NCBI GenBank assembly: GCA_964503965.1
Contig: CAZDCK010000011.1
Coordinates: 1 to 64,000 of the forward strand
DNA: 64,000 nucleotides
DNA from: Eutrophocola sp964503965
GTDB lineage: Bacteria; Pseudomonadota; Gammaproteobacteria; Pseudomonadales; Pseudohongiellaceae
Direction of reading: 5' to 3'
The notes under the pieces were generated by a model. That model was not told where the DNA came from and did no database searches. It saw only the letters and a program-made list of their open reading frames with translations. Both the position numbers and the translations under genes were made by a program. How positions within the stretch are numbered: position 1 is the stretch's first letter; each line of letters starts with the position of its first letter. Of the stretch, positions 1-9,008 are shown in pieces.

Positions 1-116
1 CAGACCTGACTGTTCAGGTTACTGCAAGTGAAATTATCAAAGAGATTGTTAAGTTATTAATAAAAAGCCCGAAAAAAGAAATCAGGGTTGATGCAGTATC
101 CAGTCCATACAAATGA
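1..116 (+). CDS. C-terminal end of an unidentified protein (partial)
   Basis: The third forward frame is open from the window edge to a TGA at 114-116 and encodes about 37 residues, rich in Ile, Lys and Val. The stop falls directly before the end of the convergent DUF2272 gene. The other two forward frames close quickly. The fragment is too short to assign a family. It is called as coding because it is open, tightly abuts the neighbour and has a plausible composition. Confidence 0.45.
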   Translation, partial: DLTVQVTASEIIKEIVKLLIKSPKKEIRVDAVSSPYK

Positions 117-1085
117 TCATGACTCTGTCGCGGCGCATTCGTATTCGACACAGTCTGAAAGAGCCATGGTTTCCCCATGATCCATGAGCTTCAAATGAGA
201 AAAAATTCGCCTGCCACCATAGGGGACTGGCTGCAATAAACCATTGACCCCGGTTTTGGCAGGTAGCCTTTTCATCCTTACTGACCCTCTGACATTCCCA
301 CCAACGACTCTGATCTGCTCATTGCCAACATCAAGTTCAACCACAACATCACAATGAGTCCGCGCGCCCTGCCCCATCTGGCTACGGCGTTGGGACAGAT
401 TCATGTAGGCTGGCCGACTTCCCCTGCAAAGCAAATCACCTGGCAATATTTCAGCTTCACCGACATCATAGGCAACATAGGCGGCCCCTGTATCTTGCCC
501 ATCCCGGGCCCTGATTGCCTGGTCAATATAGGTATGATGCGCGATGGCACGCTGAAACTGTTCCGGTCTGCCCAGTCCGCTCTCACACATCACCCAGGAG
601 ATAAAAGCGGCAGACCAGAAGTCCCGCCACCGGGCAGTGATACCCAGTTCATTCCAGCGCTGGTTCTGTTTATTGACTATCCAGCTACTGGCAGGAGCGG
701 CTGCCCAATAGCCGGCAATATCATCTGCCACCCTTCGTGCTTCTTCCGGTGTCCGCCAGTCACTCCACCACCAGGGCCTTTCTCCCGGTTTGCGTGGAGG
801 CTCGATATCCGGCCCGGTCATGTCCAGTATGCTACCGCCAAACCATCGCCATTCCTGCAGGGCAATATCCACTATACGTTGGCGCACCCTGGTAACAGGA
901 TATTGTCGACAGGAGCGATCTACAATCTGGAGCTGACCTGGTTCACCTCGGACACGCTCCGCGGGTGAAGACACATCCGGTAAATGTCTAATGACAGCCT
1001 CATCACCGGCAAGTACTGGCTGCCCGCAGAACGTGCCAAGTCCGAACTGGACAAGCACCAGTAAATTCAACATCCTTTTTTTCAA
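117..1085 (-). CDS. DUF2272 domain-containing exported protein
   Basis: 322 residues with an N-terminal Sec signal (basic MKKR, hydrophobic run, likely cleavage after VLAG near residue 27). The segment RIVDIALQEWRWFGG near residue 70 and the later WSAAFISWVMCESG and GDLLCR blocks are features I associate with the DUF2272 family. That family resembles CHAP/NlpC-like folds and has no established function. A conserved Cys (CESG, CRGS) and His (THCDVVVE) could form a hydrolase site, but this is inference. The gene is monocistronic, convergent with the partial gene at 1-116 and divergent from the chalcone-isomerase-like gene. Confidence 0.75.
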   Translation of the reverse strand: MKKRMLNLLVLVQFGLGTFCGQPVLAGDEAVIRHLPDVSSPAERVRGEPGQLQIVDRSCRQYPVTRVRQRIVDIALQEWRWFGGSILDMTGPDIEPPRKPGERPWWWSDWRTPEEARRVADDIAGYWAAAPASSWIVNKQNQRWNELGITARWRDFWSAAFISWVMCESGLGRPEQFQRAIAHHTYIDQAIRARDGQDTGAAYVAYDVGEAEILPGDLLCRGSRPAYMNLSQRRSQMGQGARTHCDVVVELDVGNEQIRVVGGNVRGSVRMKRLPAKTGVNGLLQPVPYGGRRIFSHLKLMDHGETMALSDCVEYECAATES

Positions 1086-1207
1086 GGGTCAGGCCTCATC
1101 ATCAGGGCTTTGACTATTCATCAAGGCCTTTAAATCATTCATCGAAAGTCCAGTAACAAATATTCCATAACAACGCCTATAATGTCCAAAGCAATCAGGC
1201 TTTTTTA

Positions 1208-1765
1208 ATGCGTCCAGCTTTTTCATTACTCTTGTTGCTGCTGATGGTCTCCCTGCCAACAACACTCCTGAAAAGCGCCAAAATAAGTGGCACTTCCCTG
1301 CCGGATTCACTTCAACGTTTTGATAATGACTACAGGCTCCATGGCTGCGGTTTGCGAGAATTACTATTCAGTGACATTTATCTGCTTGGACTTTATCTCA
1401 ACCAGCCAGATACCGGTTCGGATAATTTAATCGATTCCAGGCGGCCACGTATCTTTCTGCTGAAAGTCCTGTACAAGGGGGATCTCCCCGAAGATATACC
1501 GGATTTATGGAAAGAACCCCTCGCTGAGCAGCTTTCCAGGGAATATCTGGGCATTCTGCAGGACCTTTATGATGAAGTGGACAATGGAGACACTGTCGAA
1601 TTTTTTTTCCATCCTGAAAACGGGGAGATTCTTAAAATCAATGGCGAAGTCCATGTCAGGAAATCCACCGTTGCTCTTGTTCCCGCCCTGACCGAACTCT
1701 GGCTGGGAGAAGACCCTGTGTCCGACAATCTCAAACGTCTGCTCACAAACAGAGACTGTCGCTAG
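1208..1765 (+). CDS. Chalcone isomerase-like exported protein
   Basis: 185 residues with a strongly hydrophobic N-terminus (a leucine run at residues 6-12) consistent with a signal peptide. The pattern that follows, LHGCGLRELLFSDIYLLGLYL and then RIFLLKVLYKGDLPEDI, matches bacterial chalcone-isomerase-like proteins. These are usually periplasmic, lack flavonoid substrates and have unknown roles, with fatty-acid binding suggested for relatives. The C-terminal LTELWLGEDPVSDNLKRLL is the usual family ending. The gene stands alone and converges on marC with 5 nt between the stops. Confidence 0.75.
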   Translation: MRPAFSLLLLLLMVSLPTTLLKSAKISGTSLPDSLQRFDNDYRLHGCGLRELLFSDIYLLGLYLNQPDTGSDNLIDSRRPRIFLLKVLYKGDLPEDIPDLWKEPLAEQLSREYLGILQDLYDEVDNGDTVEFFFHPENGEILKINGEVHVRKSTVALVPALTELWLGEDPVSDNLKRLLTNRDCR

Positions 1766-1770
1766 CTCTG

Positions 1771-2385
1771 TCAGAAAACGAGCTGCACCCAGCGTTCAAT
1801 TCCCTTGAGAATCATGTCGACGGCAAATGATCCTGTGAACAGAGCCGTTATCCTGCCGGCAATTTCCACATACCGCTCCACGTAGCGCTCTTTCCTTTTC
1901 TGCACAAAGTCATGGAGCTTTTTGAACAGGATAATGGAACCCAGAGCAAGGGTGAGTCCCAGGGCAATCGCTATTGTGGACCTGAGTAAACCGAGTTGGG
2001 TGCCTGCAATTACACTGGCACTGATAGTTCCCGGACCCACGATAAAAGGCATGGCAATGGCTCCGGCAATCTCCCGGGATTGGGGGTTGATGGTTGCCAT
2101 GGGTGGACCTATACCAAGGATGAGGCGGACACCGATTATCAGAAAAGTGATGCCTCCGAAAATCATGAATGCGAGAAAGCGCACCTGCAGGACACTGTCA
2201 AAAATGACCTCACCAACCCAGGCAAAAAGGAAAAACACGATAAAACTGATCAGCCCGGCACGAAACATGATGCTGGAAAACTGGCCCAGTGGGACTTCCT
2301 TGATGAGCGACAGCAGGTAGACACTCATGATGAAGGGATTGAGCAGAACACAGATAAGAAGCAGGGACTGGGTGAATTGTTCCAT
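1771..2385 (-). CDS. MarC family integral membrane protein
   Basis: 204 residues, about six hydrophobic segments. The start LLLICVLLNPFIMSVYLLSL, the central GPPMATINPQSREIAGAIAMP and the FIVGPGTISASV motif are typical of MarC/YhgN proteins. These are inner-membrane proteins of unknown transport function; the old link to multiple antibiotic resistance is not supported. A second, more divergent MarC gene lies at 59380-59976 in this window. The gene is convergent with the chalcone-isomerase-like gene and is probably transcribed alone. Confidence 0.85.
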   Translation of the reverse strand: MEQFTQSLLLICVLLNPFIMSVYLLSLIKEVPLGQFSSIMFRAGLISFIVFFLFAWVGEVIFDSVLQVRFLAFMIFGGITFLIIGVRLILGIGPPMATINPQSREIAGAIAMPFIVGPGTISASVIAGTQLGLLRSTIAIALGLTLALGSIILFKKLHDFVQKRKERYVERYVEIAGRITALFTGSFAVDMILKGIERWVQLVF

Positions 2386-2484
2386 AATATCTCGGAATTA
2401 TGCGGGGAATTATAGGATAAACATAATTATCCAGGCTCCAGGTCTTCGCTGAACTGCCCGCCTTCTATCCCCTGACGACCAAGT

Positions 2485-3837
2485 TCAGACTTGCGAGATG
2501 ATACCTGTCGCATTGGCCCAGCCATCCACCTCTATGCCAAGCTTTTCCAGCACTGTCATGTGCAGGTTTGCAATGGGTGTCTTAGTCGGCAAATCGACGT
2601 GCTGGCCGCCAAGCTTCATGGTACCGGCACCACCACCAACAAGAATATTGGGCACCGGATAATTATTGTGCATATCGCTGTTACTCATATTGGATCCATA
2701 CATGAACAAGGCATTGTCCAGCAGAGACCCTTCACCGTCAGGAGTGTCAGCCATCTTCGTCAGGAATTTACTGAATTCTGACATATGCCAGGTCTGGATT
2801 TTGACCAGGCGCTTGATACGCTCCAGGTCATTGGCATGATGGGACAGTGGATGGAAAGCATCCGGAACACCAATGTGGTTGTAGGTCCTGTTAGTGCCTT
2901 CAGACACCATGATGTAGGAGGCCACACGCGTCAGGTCAGCCTGGAACGCCAGGGCGAGCAGATCAAACAGCAGGGTCACCTGTTCATCAAACCGGTCCAG
3001 TTCCCCAACCGGGGCATCAGGGACATCAAACCCGGAAAGATCCTGTCCTGCCGCCAGATTCACACGGCGCTCGATTTCCCGGACTGTATCCAGGTAACCG
3101 TCCAGTATCACCTTGTCGCTGGCGCCAAGTGTTTTCTGCAGCGCCCTGGTACGCTCAGCAATCAGGTCCAGTATACTGGCCTTCTGGGCAATAATTGCCT
3201 CACGTTCCTGGGCATTGTCTCCTTCGCCGAACAACTGCAGGAATATCTTCCTGGGATTGAATTCCATGGGCAGGGGTGATGTGGCATTACGGAATGAAAG
3301 GGTTGAAGAGTAGTAGCAGCCACCGGAACCACCGCCACAGGCAGCGACCTGGACGGTAGTTTCCGCTGCCACTTCAAGAGAGGGCAAGGCAGTATCCTGG
3401 CCTATATGCCGGGCAATCACCTGGTCCAGTGTTGTGGACATACTGGCCCCTGCTGCATCAGCATCCGGGCGAACCCCGCTGAGCCAGGTCGCCGGATTCA
3501 ATGTGTGCACCGATCCCGCGCTGGCGGCATTTTCAAGGTTACCAAAGGAGTTTACATACTGCTTGTGAGGCTCAAGAGATTCCATGATGGGACTGAGCTT
3601 AAAGCTCTCACCGGCCCCGCTCGGTGTCCAGTTGTCCCACTCCGCTCCATGGGCCGTGTTATGCATGATGGCGCCGTGGGGAATATAAAAGAAACCGGTG
3701 CGGATCTTGCCAGCAGCAGCGGTATTGGCCAGGGCAGTATGGGCAGGCACCATGGCATCCAGAAACGGGAGAGCCACAGCAACACCTGTACCACGCAGTA
3801 GCGCTCTACGGCTTAAATGCTTTTTGGTAAGAAACAT
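2485..3837 (-). CDS. DUF1552 domain-containing Tat-exported protein (copy A)
   Basis: About 450 residues. The N-terminus carries a twin-arginine signal (LSRRALLRG, then a hydrophobic stretch ending near ALAN), so export of a folded protein is expected. The body matches DUF1552: the NPATWLSGVRP block, PLPMEFNPRKIF, YLDTVREIERRV, SEGTNRTYNHIGV and the late LFMYGSNMSNSDMHNNYP. The family is common in Planctomycetes and some Proteobacteria, is related to DUF1501/alkaline-phosphatase-like folds, and has no proven activity. An in-frame TTG lies at 3843, but AGAGGA sits 8 nt before the ATG at 3837, so the ATG is preferred. It is a paralogue of the gene at 6596-7936 and lies divergently from the DUF1592 operon. 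Confidence 0.85.
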   Translation of the reverse strand: MFLTKKHLSRRALLRGTGVAVALPFLDAMVPAHTALANTAAAGKIRTGFFYIPHGAIMHNTAHGAEWDNWTPSGAGESFKLSPIMESLEPHKQYVNSFGNLENAASAGSVHTLNPATWLSGVRPDADAAGASMSTTLDQVIARHIGQDTALPSLEVAAETTVQVAACGGGSGGCYYSSTLSFRNATSPLPMEFNPRKIFLQLFGEGDNAQEREAIIAQKASILDLIAERTRALQKTLGASDKVILDGYLDTVREIERRVNLAAGQDLSGFDVPDAPVGELDRFDEQVTLLFDLLALAFQADLTRVASYIMVSEGTNRTYNHIGVPDAFHPLSHHANDLERIKRLVKIQTWHMSEFSKFLTKMADTPDGEGSLLDNALFMYGSNMSNSDMHNNYPVPNILVGGGAGTMKLGGQHVDLPTKTPIANLHMTVLEKLGIEVDGWANATGIISQV

Positions 3838-4168
3838 GGTCAATTCCTCTGGATTCTGCCTGTATAAGGGCTCCCATCAGGAACCCTGTCATCATACTTC
3901 AGAATTTTATTTTCTTATAATTATCAATTATTTACGGTGTTCCAGCTTATACCTGAACCCTGTAAAAGTACATTCAGGGTCACTGTGTCAGGTTACCCGC
4001 AATCCTGGAAGATTGTAATCGAAAAACTGATCCATGCACGATGAAGACCACATGGCCGGTAAAATTGTGTAAAAACCGGGAAACGATGCACGGAAAATCC
4101 CCTTTTAAGAGCCAAATATGGGACAATTCCGTAGTTATACGCAACACTGGTTATATTACGGAAAATTC
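3838..4168. other. Divergent intergenic region between DUF1552-A and the DUF1592 operon
   Basis: About 330 nt without a convincing gene; it must contain the promoters of both divergent transcription units. It is AT-rich around 3898-3945. I saw no clear consensus -10/-35 pair, operator or terminator. An in-frame ATG at 4118 would extend the DUF1592 protein by 17 residues, but the signal peptide begins naturally at 4169. Confidence 0.4.
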
Positions 4169-6580
4169 ATGCTAAATGTAGTTCGCCCCAAATATGCTCT
4201 GACAAAGACAGGACTCTGTCTTGCCATGCTGGCCTCGTGTTTCCAGCTGGCCACTGCCCAGGACTCGGGCAGTAACTCACCTGAAGCCCTCATCCAGACC
4301 TATTGCATGGATTGCCACAACTATGAGGACTTCTCCGGGGGGGTGGCATTCGATCTCATGGACATTAATCATGTCAGCAATGACCAGGATGTCTGGGAAG
4401 AAGCGGTCAACAAACTCCGTGGCAGGCTGATGCCGCCCGCCGGGCAGCCGCAGCCAAACCAGGACGACGTTGACAACCTTGTTGCCTTCCTGGAAAACAC
4501 CATTGATGAGAGCGTTGAAAACAGGCCCGTTGGTCATGTGCCGGTGCAGCGCCTTAATCGTACCGAATTTGCGACCATTGTCAGTGACTTGCTGGGGGTG
4601 GTAGTCGAACCGGCGCAGATCCTGCCCAGTGAAATTGAAGTGGAAGGCTTTGAAAATATCGCCAATGCGCTTGGCGCATCGCCCGCCTTCCTCGAGCAGT
4701 ACATAACGGCCGCACGTCAGGTAGCCACCCAGGCTGTGGGTAATCCCGTCCCCAAATTTGCCAATGTATTCCATGAGCTCCCAAACAGGAATATTGGTTT
4801 CGCTGGAGGTAACAGCTCAGCGCGAAATCATATTGATGGTTTTCCGCTGGGCACACGTGGGGGCATGAAATTCACCCACTTCTTCCCCGCGGATGGAGAA
4901 TACCGTTTCAGTATCCTCGATATCGATGCCGGTCTCTATCCACGCGGAATGGAGACAGCTGCTACCATGGTCATTCTGGTCGACGGCGAGGAAGTCAACC
5001 GGGTGGATATCGGTGGTCCTGAAGATCTTGCCATTGCTACGAGAGATGGCGTTACCGGTGGCGATGTGATTCTGGCCAAGCTGGCCGGGCTTTCCGCCGA
5101 TATAACAGTTGGCACACATGAGGTCATGGTGACCTTTATCGAACGATCCTGGGCAGCAAGTAACAACGCCACGGGTAATGGCCGTATCACCGGGATGCCG
5201 ATTATCGCGCTTGGTGTGGAAGTTGAAGGTCCCTTCAATCCAACAGGCCTGTCGATGAATGAAAGCCGCGAAAAAATCTTTGTCTGCGAGCCCAAGGAAG
5301 CAGCCGAAGAACGTCCCTGTGCTGAAAACATTGCCCGCCACCTGGCTGCAAGGGCTTTCCGACGTCCTGTAACCGATGAGGATCTGGACTGGCTGATGCC
5401 TTTCTACGAAGTCGGACGCGCCGAGGAAGGCGGTTTTGATGCCGGTATCATTGAACTGACAACAGCGATTTTATCCAGCCCTGACTTCCTCTACCGCTCA
5501 ATGCGCATCATTGAGGAACAGCCCAGGCCTCTCAACGATCTGGAACTGGCCACCCGCCTCTCCTTTTTCCTGTGGAGTCAGGGGCCAGACGAGGAACTGA
5601 TCTCACTGGCCGCCGAGGGCAAACTGTCTGACCCGCAGGTGACGAAAAACCAGGTTTACCGAATGCTCGATGATCCCCGCGCCGAAGCCATTATTGAGAA
5701 CTTCGCCCTGGCCTGGCTAAACCTGGATGAACTTGAACTGGTGCAACCGGTAGACAGGCGTTTCAATGATGCCATGCGTAACAATTTTGAAACGGAAATC
5801 AGGCTTTTCCTGAAAAGCGTCCTACTGGAAGACCACCCAGTGCATACCCTGTTGACCGCTAACTGGACATACGTCAATGAGTCCCTGGCCAGCCAGTATG
5901 ATATCGACGGTGTTTATGGATCCCAGTTCCGCCGTGTCAATCTTGAGAATCCGAACCGCTGGGGTATTCTGGGCAAGGGCGCTACCCTGTTGAGAACGTC
6001 CTATGGTGACAGGACCTCTCCGGTATTGCGCGGTGCCTGGGTCCTTGACCGAATCATGGGCACCCCGCCTGCACCACCACCACCCAATGTGGAAGTTGAC
6101 CTCTCTATCCGTGAAGGTGAAAAACCAACGACCCTGCGCGCGAGGCTCGAACAGCATCGTGAAAACCCCAACTGCATGGCTTGCCATGGTTCCATTGATC
6201 CTCCGGGTCTGGCCCTGGAAAACTTTGATGTTACCGGTCGCTGGCGTGATGTGGATGAACAGGCAGATGCACCAATCAATTCTTCAACTGTACTGATCAG
6301 CGGCCTGGAAATTGACGGCCCCGTTGAACTGCGTAACTTCCTGCTGAGCAAGGAAGACCAACTACCGCAGACAATTGCGAAAAAACTGATGATGTACGCC
6401 CTCAATCGTGAGGTCGAATATTTCGATATGCCTTACGTTCGAGAAATCGTCCGCGGCGCCGCCGATGACAACTATACTTTTGCTTCAATCGTGGCCGAAC
6501 TGGTTAATCACGATGTCTTCAGGATGCAAGGCCCTGAAGAACATCATGAACAGGACGCTCATGACGTAGCATCCAACTAG
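4169..6580 (+). CDS. DUF1587/1592/1595/1588/1585 planctomycete-type cytochrome c protein
   Basis: 803 residues from the ATG at 4169. A signal peptide ends near LATAQ. A c-type haem motif CMDCH begins at nt 4304, and a second CMACH at nt 6173 sits inside the DUF1588 block (NCMACHGSIDPPGLALE). Order seen: N-terminal cytochrome, DUF1587 (LNRTEFATIVSDLLG), a carbohydrate-binding-like beta domain, DUF1595 (ARHLAARAFRRPVTDED), DUF1592 (LATRLSFFLWSQGPDEEL), DUF1588, DUF1585. The family is predicted to be an exported di-haem redox protein, often paired with DUF1552, with unknown substrate. It is the first gene of a tight operon (15 nt to DUF1552-B). An alternative ATG at 4118 is possible. Confidence 0.85.
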   Translation: MLNVVRPKYALTKTGLCLAMLASCFQLATAQDSGSNSPEALIQTYCMDCHNYEDFSGGVAFDLMDINHVSNDQDVWEEAVNKLRGRLMPPAGQPQPNQDDVDNLVAFLENTIDESVENRPVGHVPVQRLNRTEFATIVSDLLGVVVEPAQILPSEIEVEGFENIANALGASPAFLEQYITAARQVATQAVGNPVPKFANVFHELPNRNIGFAGGNSSARNHIDGFPLGTRGGMKFTHFFPADGEYRFSILDIDAGLYPRGMETAATMVILVDGEEVNRVDIGGPEDLAIATRDGVTGGDVILAKLAGLSADITVGTHEVMVTFIERSWAASNNATGNGRITGMPIIALGVEVEGPFNPTGLSMNESREKIFVCEPKEAAEERPCAENIARHLAARAFRRPVTDEDLDWLMPFYEVGRAEEGGFDAGIIELTTAILSSPDFLYRSMRIIEEQPRPLNDLELATRLSFFLWSQGPDEELISLAAEGKLSDPQVTKNQVYRMLDDPRAEAIIENFALAWLNLDELELVQPVDRRFNDAMRNNFETEIRLFLKSVLLEDHPVHTLLTANWTYVNESLASQYDIDGVYGSQFRRVNLENPNRWGILGKGATLLRTSYGDRTSPVLRGAWVLDRIMGTPPAPPPPNVEVDLSIREGEKPTTLRARLEQHRENPNCMACHGSIDPPGLALENFDVTGRWRDVDEQADAPINSSTVLISGLEIDGPVELRNFLLSKEDQLPQTIAKKLMMYALNREVEYFDMPYVREIVRGAADDNYTFASIVAELVNHDVFRMQGPEEHHEQDAHDVASN

Positions 6581-6595
6581 ACTGGGGGACAGAAA

Positions 6596-7936
6596 ATGGC
6601 TAATTTCCTGACCAAGAAACATCTTTCACGCCGCAAGCTCCTGCGTGGCAGTGGCGTCGCATTGGCGCTGCCTTTCCTTGAAGCCATGGTGCCTGCCGGA
6701 ACGGCGCTTGCACAGGTGGATGCCATGCCGAAAAAACGCGCGGGTTTTTTCTACCTGCCCCACGGCACCATCATGAACAATACGCCATTCGGCAAGGACG
6801 TTGACCACTGGACCAGTACGGGTTCGGGTGACAGCTTCCAGCTGGGCAAAATGATGGAATCCCTGGAGCCATTCAAGCAGTACGTCACTACGTTTGAAAA
6901 TCTGGAAAACAATGCTGCTCTGGGTTCGGTTCATACACTCAACCCGGCGACATGGCTGTCCTGCGTTCGCCCTGGTACAGGTTCCATACCCGAACTGGCA
7001 ACCACTCTTGACCAGGTCATTGCCCAGCAGCTAGGCCAGGAAACAGCCCTGCCTTCCCTGGAACTGGCTACAGAAACCACTGTTCAGGTCGCTGCAGGTA
7101 ATGGTGGTTTCTATGCTGTTACCACCTCCTTTGCCTCAGAGAACCAGCCTCTGCCCATGGAATTCAATCCCCGCAAGGTATTTATCCAGCTGATGGGGCC
7201 CTATGACACCCAGGAAGAACGCGAGCTGATCCTGAACAAGAACATGAGTATCCTGGACATGATTGCGGACAGAACCCGGGAGCTGCAAAAAGACCTGGGT
7301 GCCGGCGATAGAATCCTGTTGTCCAATTACCTGGACACCGTGCGCGAAATTGAACGTCGAGTCCAGATTTCCATGGACCAGGACATGTCCGGTATTGATG
7401 TTCCATCAGCCCCGATCGGTGTATTCGAGGATTTCGATGAACAGATCACCATGATGTTTGACCTGATGGCCCTGGCCTACCAGGCTGACCTGACCCGGGT
7501 AGGCACCCTGGTCATGGCCGCGGAAGGTACTGACCGCACTTACCCCCAGGTAAATGTTGCCGGTGGTTTCCATCCGACCAGCCACCACACCAATGACCTG
7601 GAACGCATCCAGGACCTGATTCGTGTGCAGACCTATCACATGGAACATTTTGGTCGTTTCATCCAGAAGCTGGCTGATACACCGGATGGCGACGGCAGTA
7701 TTCTTGACCATTCACTGTTCCTTTACGGCTCCAACATGGGCAACAGTAACCAGCATGACAACTACCCACTGCCAGAAATTCTGGTAGGTGGCGCCAGCGG
7801 TGCCCATAAAGGTGGCAAAAATGTAACGCCCCCTGAAAAGACGCCACTGGCAAATGTCCATCTGACTATCCTCGACAAGCTGGGCATCCCCCAGGAAAGC
7901 TTCGGGAACAGCACGGGCATCATCTCCGAAGTGTGA
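6596..7936 (+). CDS. DUF1552 domain-containing Tat-exported protein (copy B)
   Basis: 446 residues, starting 15 nt after the DUF1592 gene with a GGGGGA ribosome site. A Tat signal is present (LSRRKLLRG, residues 10-18, then a hydrophobic run ending at ALAQ). The same DUF1552 blocks as copy A are seen (NPATWLSCVRP, PLPMEFNPRKVF, SNYLDTVREIERRV, LYGSNMGNSNQHDNYP). Long stretches are nearly identical to copy A, so the two are clear paralogues. One difference is that copy A has a Cys- and Gly-rich loop (AACGGGSGGCYY) where copy B has AAGNGGFYA. The function is unknown; the pairing with a DUF1592 cytochrome is the usual context of the family. Confidence 0.85.
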   Translation: MANFLTKKHLSRRKLLRGSGVALALPFLEAMVPAGTALAQVDAMPKKRAGFFYLPHGTIMNNTPFGKDVDHWTSTGSGDSFQLGKMMESLEPFKQYVTTFENLENNAALGSVHTLNPATWLSCVRPGTGSIPELATTLDQVIAQQLGQETALPSLELATETTVQVAAGNGGFYAVTTSFASENQPLPMEFNPRKVFIQLMGPYDTQEERELILNKNMSILDMIADRTRELQKDLGAGDRILLSNYLDTVREIERRVQISMDQDMSGIDVPSAPIGVFEDFDEQITMMFDLMALAYQADLTRVGTLVMAAEGTDRTYPQVNVAGGFHPTSHHTNDLERIQDLIRVQTYHMEHFGRFIQKLADTPDGDGSILDHSLFLYGSNMGNSNQHDNYPLPEILVGGASGAHKGGKNVTPPEKTPLANVHLTILDKLGIPQESFGNSTGIISEV

Positions 7937-7956
7937 GACAGGAAACAAGGCAATTC

Positions 7957-8922
7957 ATGAAGAAGTACGAACGCAGAAACATTCTCAAGGTCGGCCTGGG
8001 CATCGCATCAGCCCCACTGCTCACCGGACTGGCCGGCTGCTCTTCAGACGAACAGTCCATGGAAACCGTGGCCGAAGCAGCACCACTGCCTGAGCCCACC
8101 AGACTGCCAGTTGAGTCCATTCGCAACAATGTGAACATTATCTCTGGCGCGCCGGGCAACATTCTGACCTTGCAGACCAGTGATGGCTTTATGCTGATCG
8201 ACAGCGGCTCTGCGGAACTGGCCCCGTCAGTTCAACTGACTCTTGATAATGCCCGTGTACATACACTGTTCAATACCCATCACCACCGGGATCAATCTGG
8301 CGGAAACGCGTTATTTGGTGACAACGGTGCGGCTATTCATGCCCATGAAATCACCCGACAATGGTTAAGCGCAGATCACTATGTGCCTTTTGAGGATTAC
8401 TGGGTAGCTGCCGTACCTGAGAACGGGCGTCCAACACATACTTTCCGCGAAAAGGGTGAGACAGCTGTTGGTGATAACACTGTTGAATACGGCTATCTGC
8501 TTGAGGCACACACCCGGGGTGATGCTTACGTTTTTCTGCGTGACAGTAATATTCTCGCTGTGGGCGATGTCGCTTCCCCACTTCGCGATCCTTCACTGGA
8601 CTGGTATGCCGGTGGCTGGCTTGGCGGCCGTGTGGATGCTATGGATGATATTCTCGAGATTGCCAATGCCGAAACACTCGTCGTTCCTGCCTATGGCCCA
8701 GTGATGACCATGGCAGACTTTCAACAGGAACGGGATATGATGTGGCATCTTTGGGAACGCTGCTCAACCCTGGTGAACAACGGCCGCAGTGCACAGGACA
8801 TCCTTGATGCAGGCGTGATGGATGAAATCGACCGGACCTTCGATGATCCTTACCGGTTTCTTTATGATGCAGCCAAAGGCCTGTGGGCACATTACACCAA
8901 TTTTGGCGGCAACGTCGTCTGA
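7957..8922 (+). CDS. MBL-fold metallohydrolase, Tat lipoprotein
   Basis: 322 residues from the ATG at 7957, which has AGGAAA 11 nt upstream; a GTG at 7933 would overlap the previous gene and lacks a site. The N-terminus combines a Tat-like ERRNILK with a lipobox LAGC (Cys28), so it is probably a membrane-anchored periplasmic protein. The metallo-beta-lactamase motif HHHRDQSGGN (residues 108-117) has Gln where the canonical HxHxDH has the last His; VGDVASP and VPAYGPV follow. Related proteins with HxHxDQ are known, so a metal site may still form. The substrate is unknown. Position in the operon links it to DUF1592/DUF1552. Confidence 0.8.
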   Translation: MKKYERRNILKVGLGIASAPLLTGLAGCSSDEQSMETVAEAAPLPEPTRLPVESIRNNVNIISGAPGNILTLQTSDGFMLIDSGSAELAPSVQLTLDNARVHTLFNTHHHRDQSGGNALFGDNGAAIHAHEITRQWLSADHYVPFEDYWVAAVPENGRPTHTFREKGETAVGDNTVEYGYLLEAHTRGDAYVFLRDSNILAVGDVASPLRDPSLDWYAGGWLGGRVDAMDDILEIANAETLVVPAYGPVMTMADFQQERDMMWHLWERCSTLVNNGRSAQDILDAGVMDEIDRTFDDPYRFLYDAAKGLWAHYTNFGGNVV

Positions 8923-9008
8923 TACCGCGAATGAATTTTGGAAAATGGCTATTTTGTCCACAAAGCTTTTTGATGACCCAACATACTAATTTCCAGAGCT
9001 ATCTGAAT

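Noticed and set aside
354..968. Forward 204-codon frame
   Set aside because: It lies wholly antisense to the DUF2272 gene, which has a signal peptide and family motifs.
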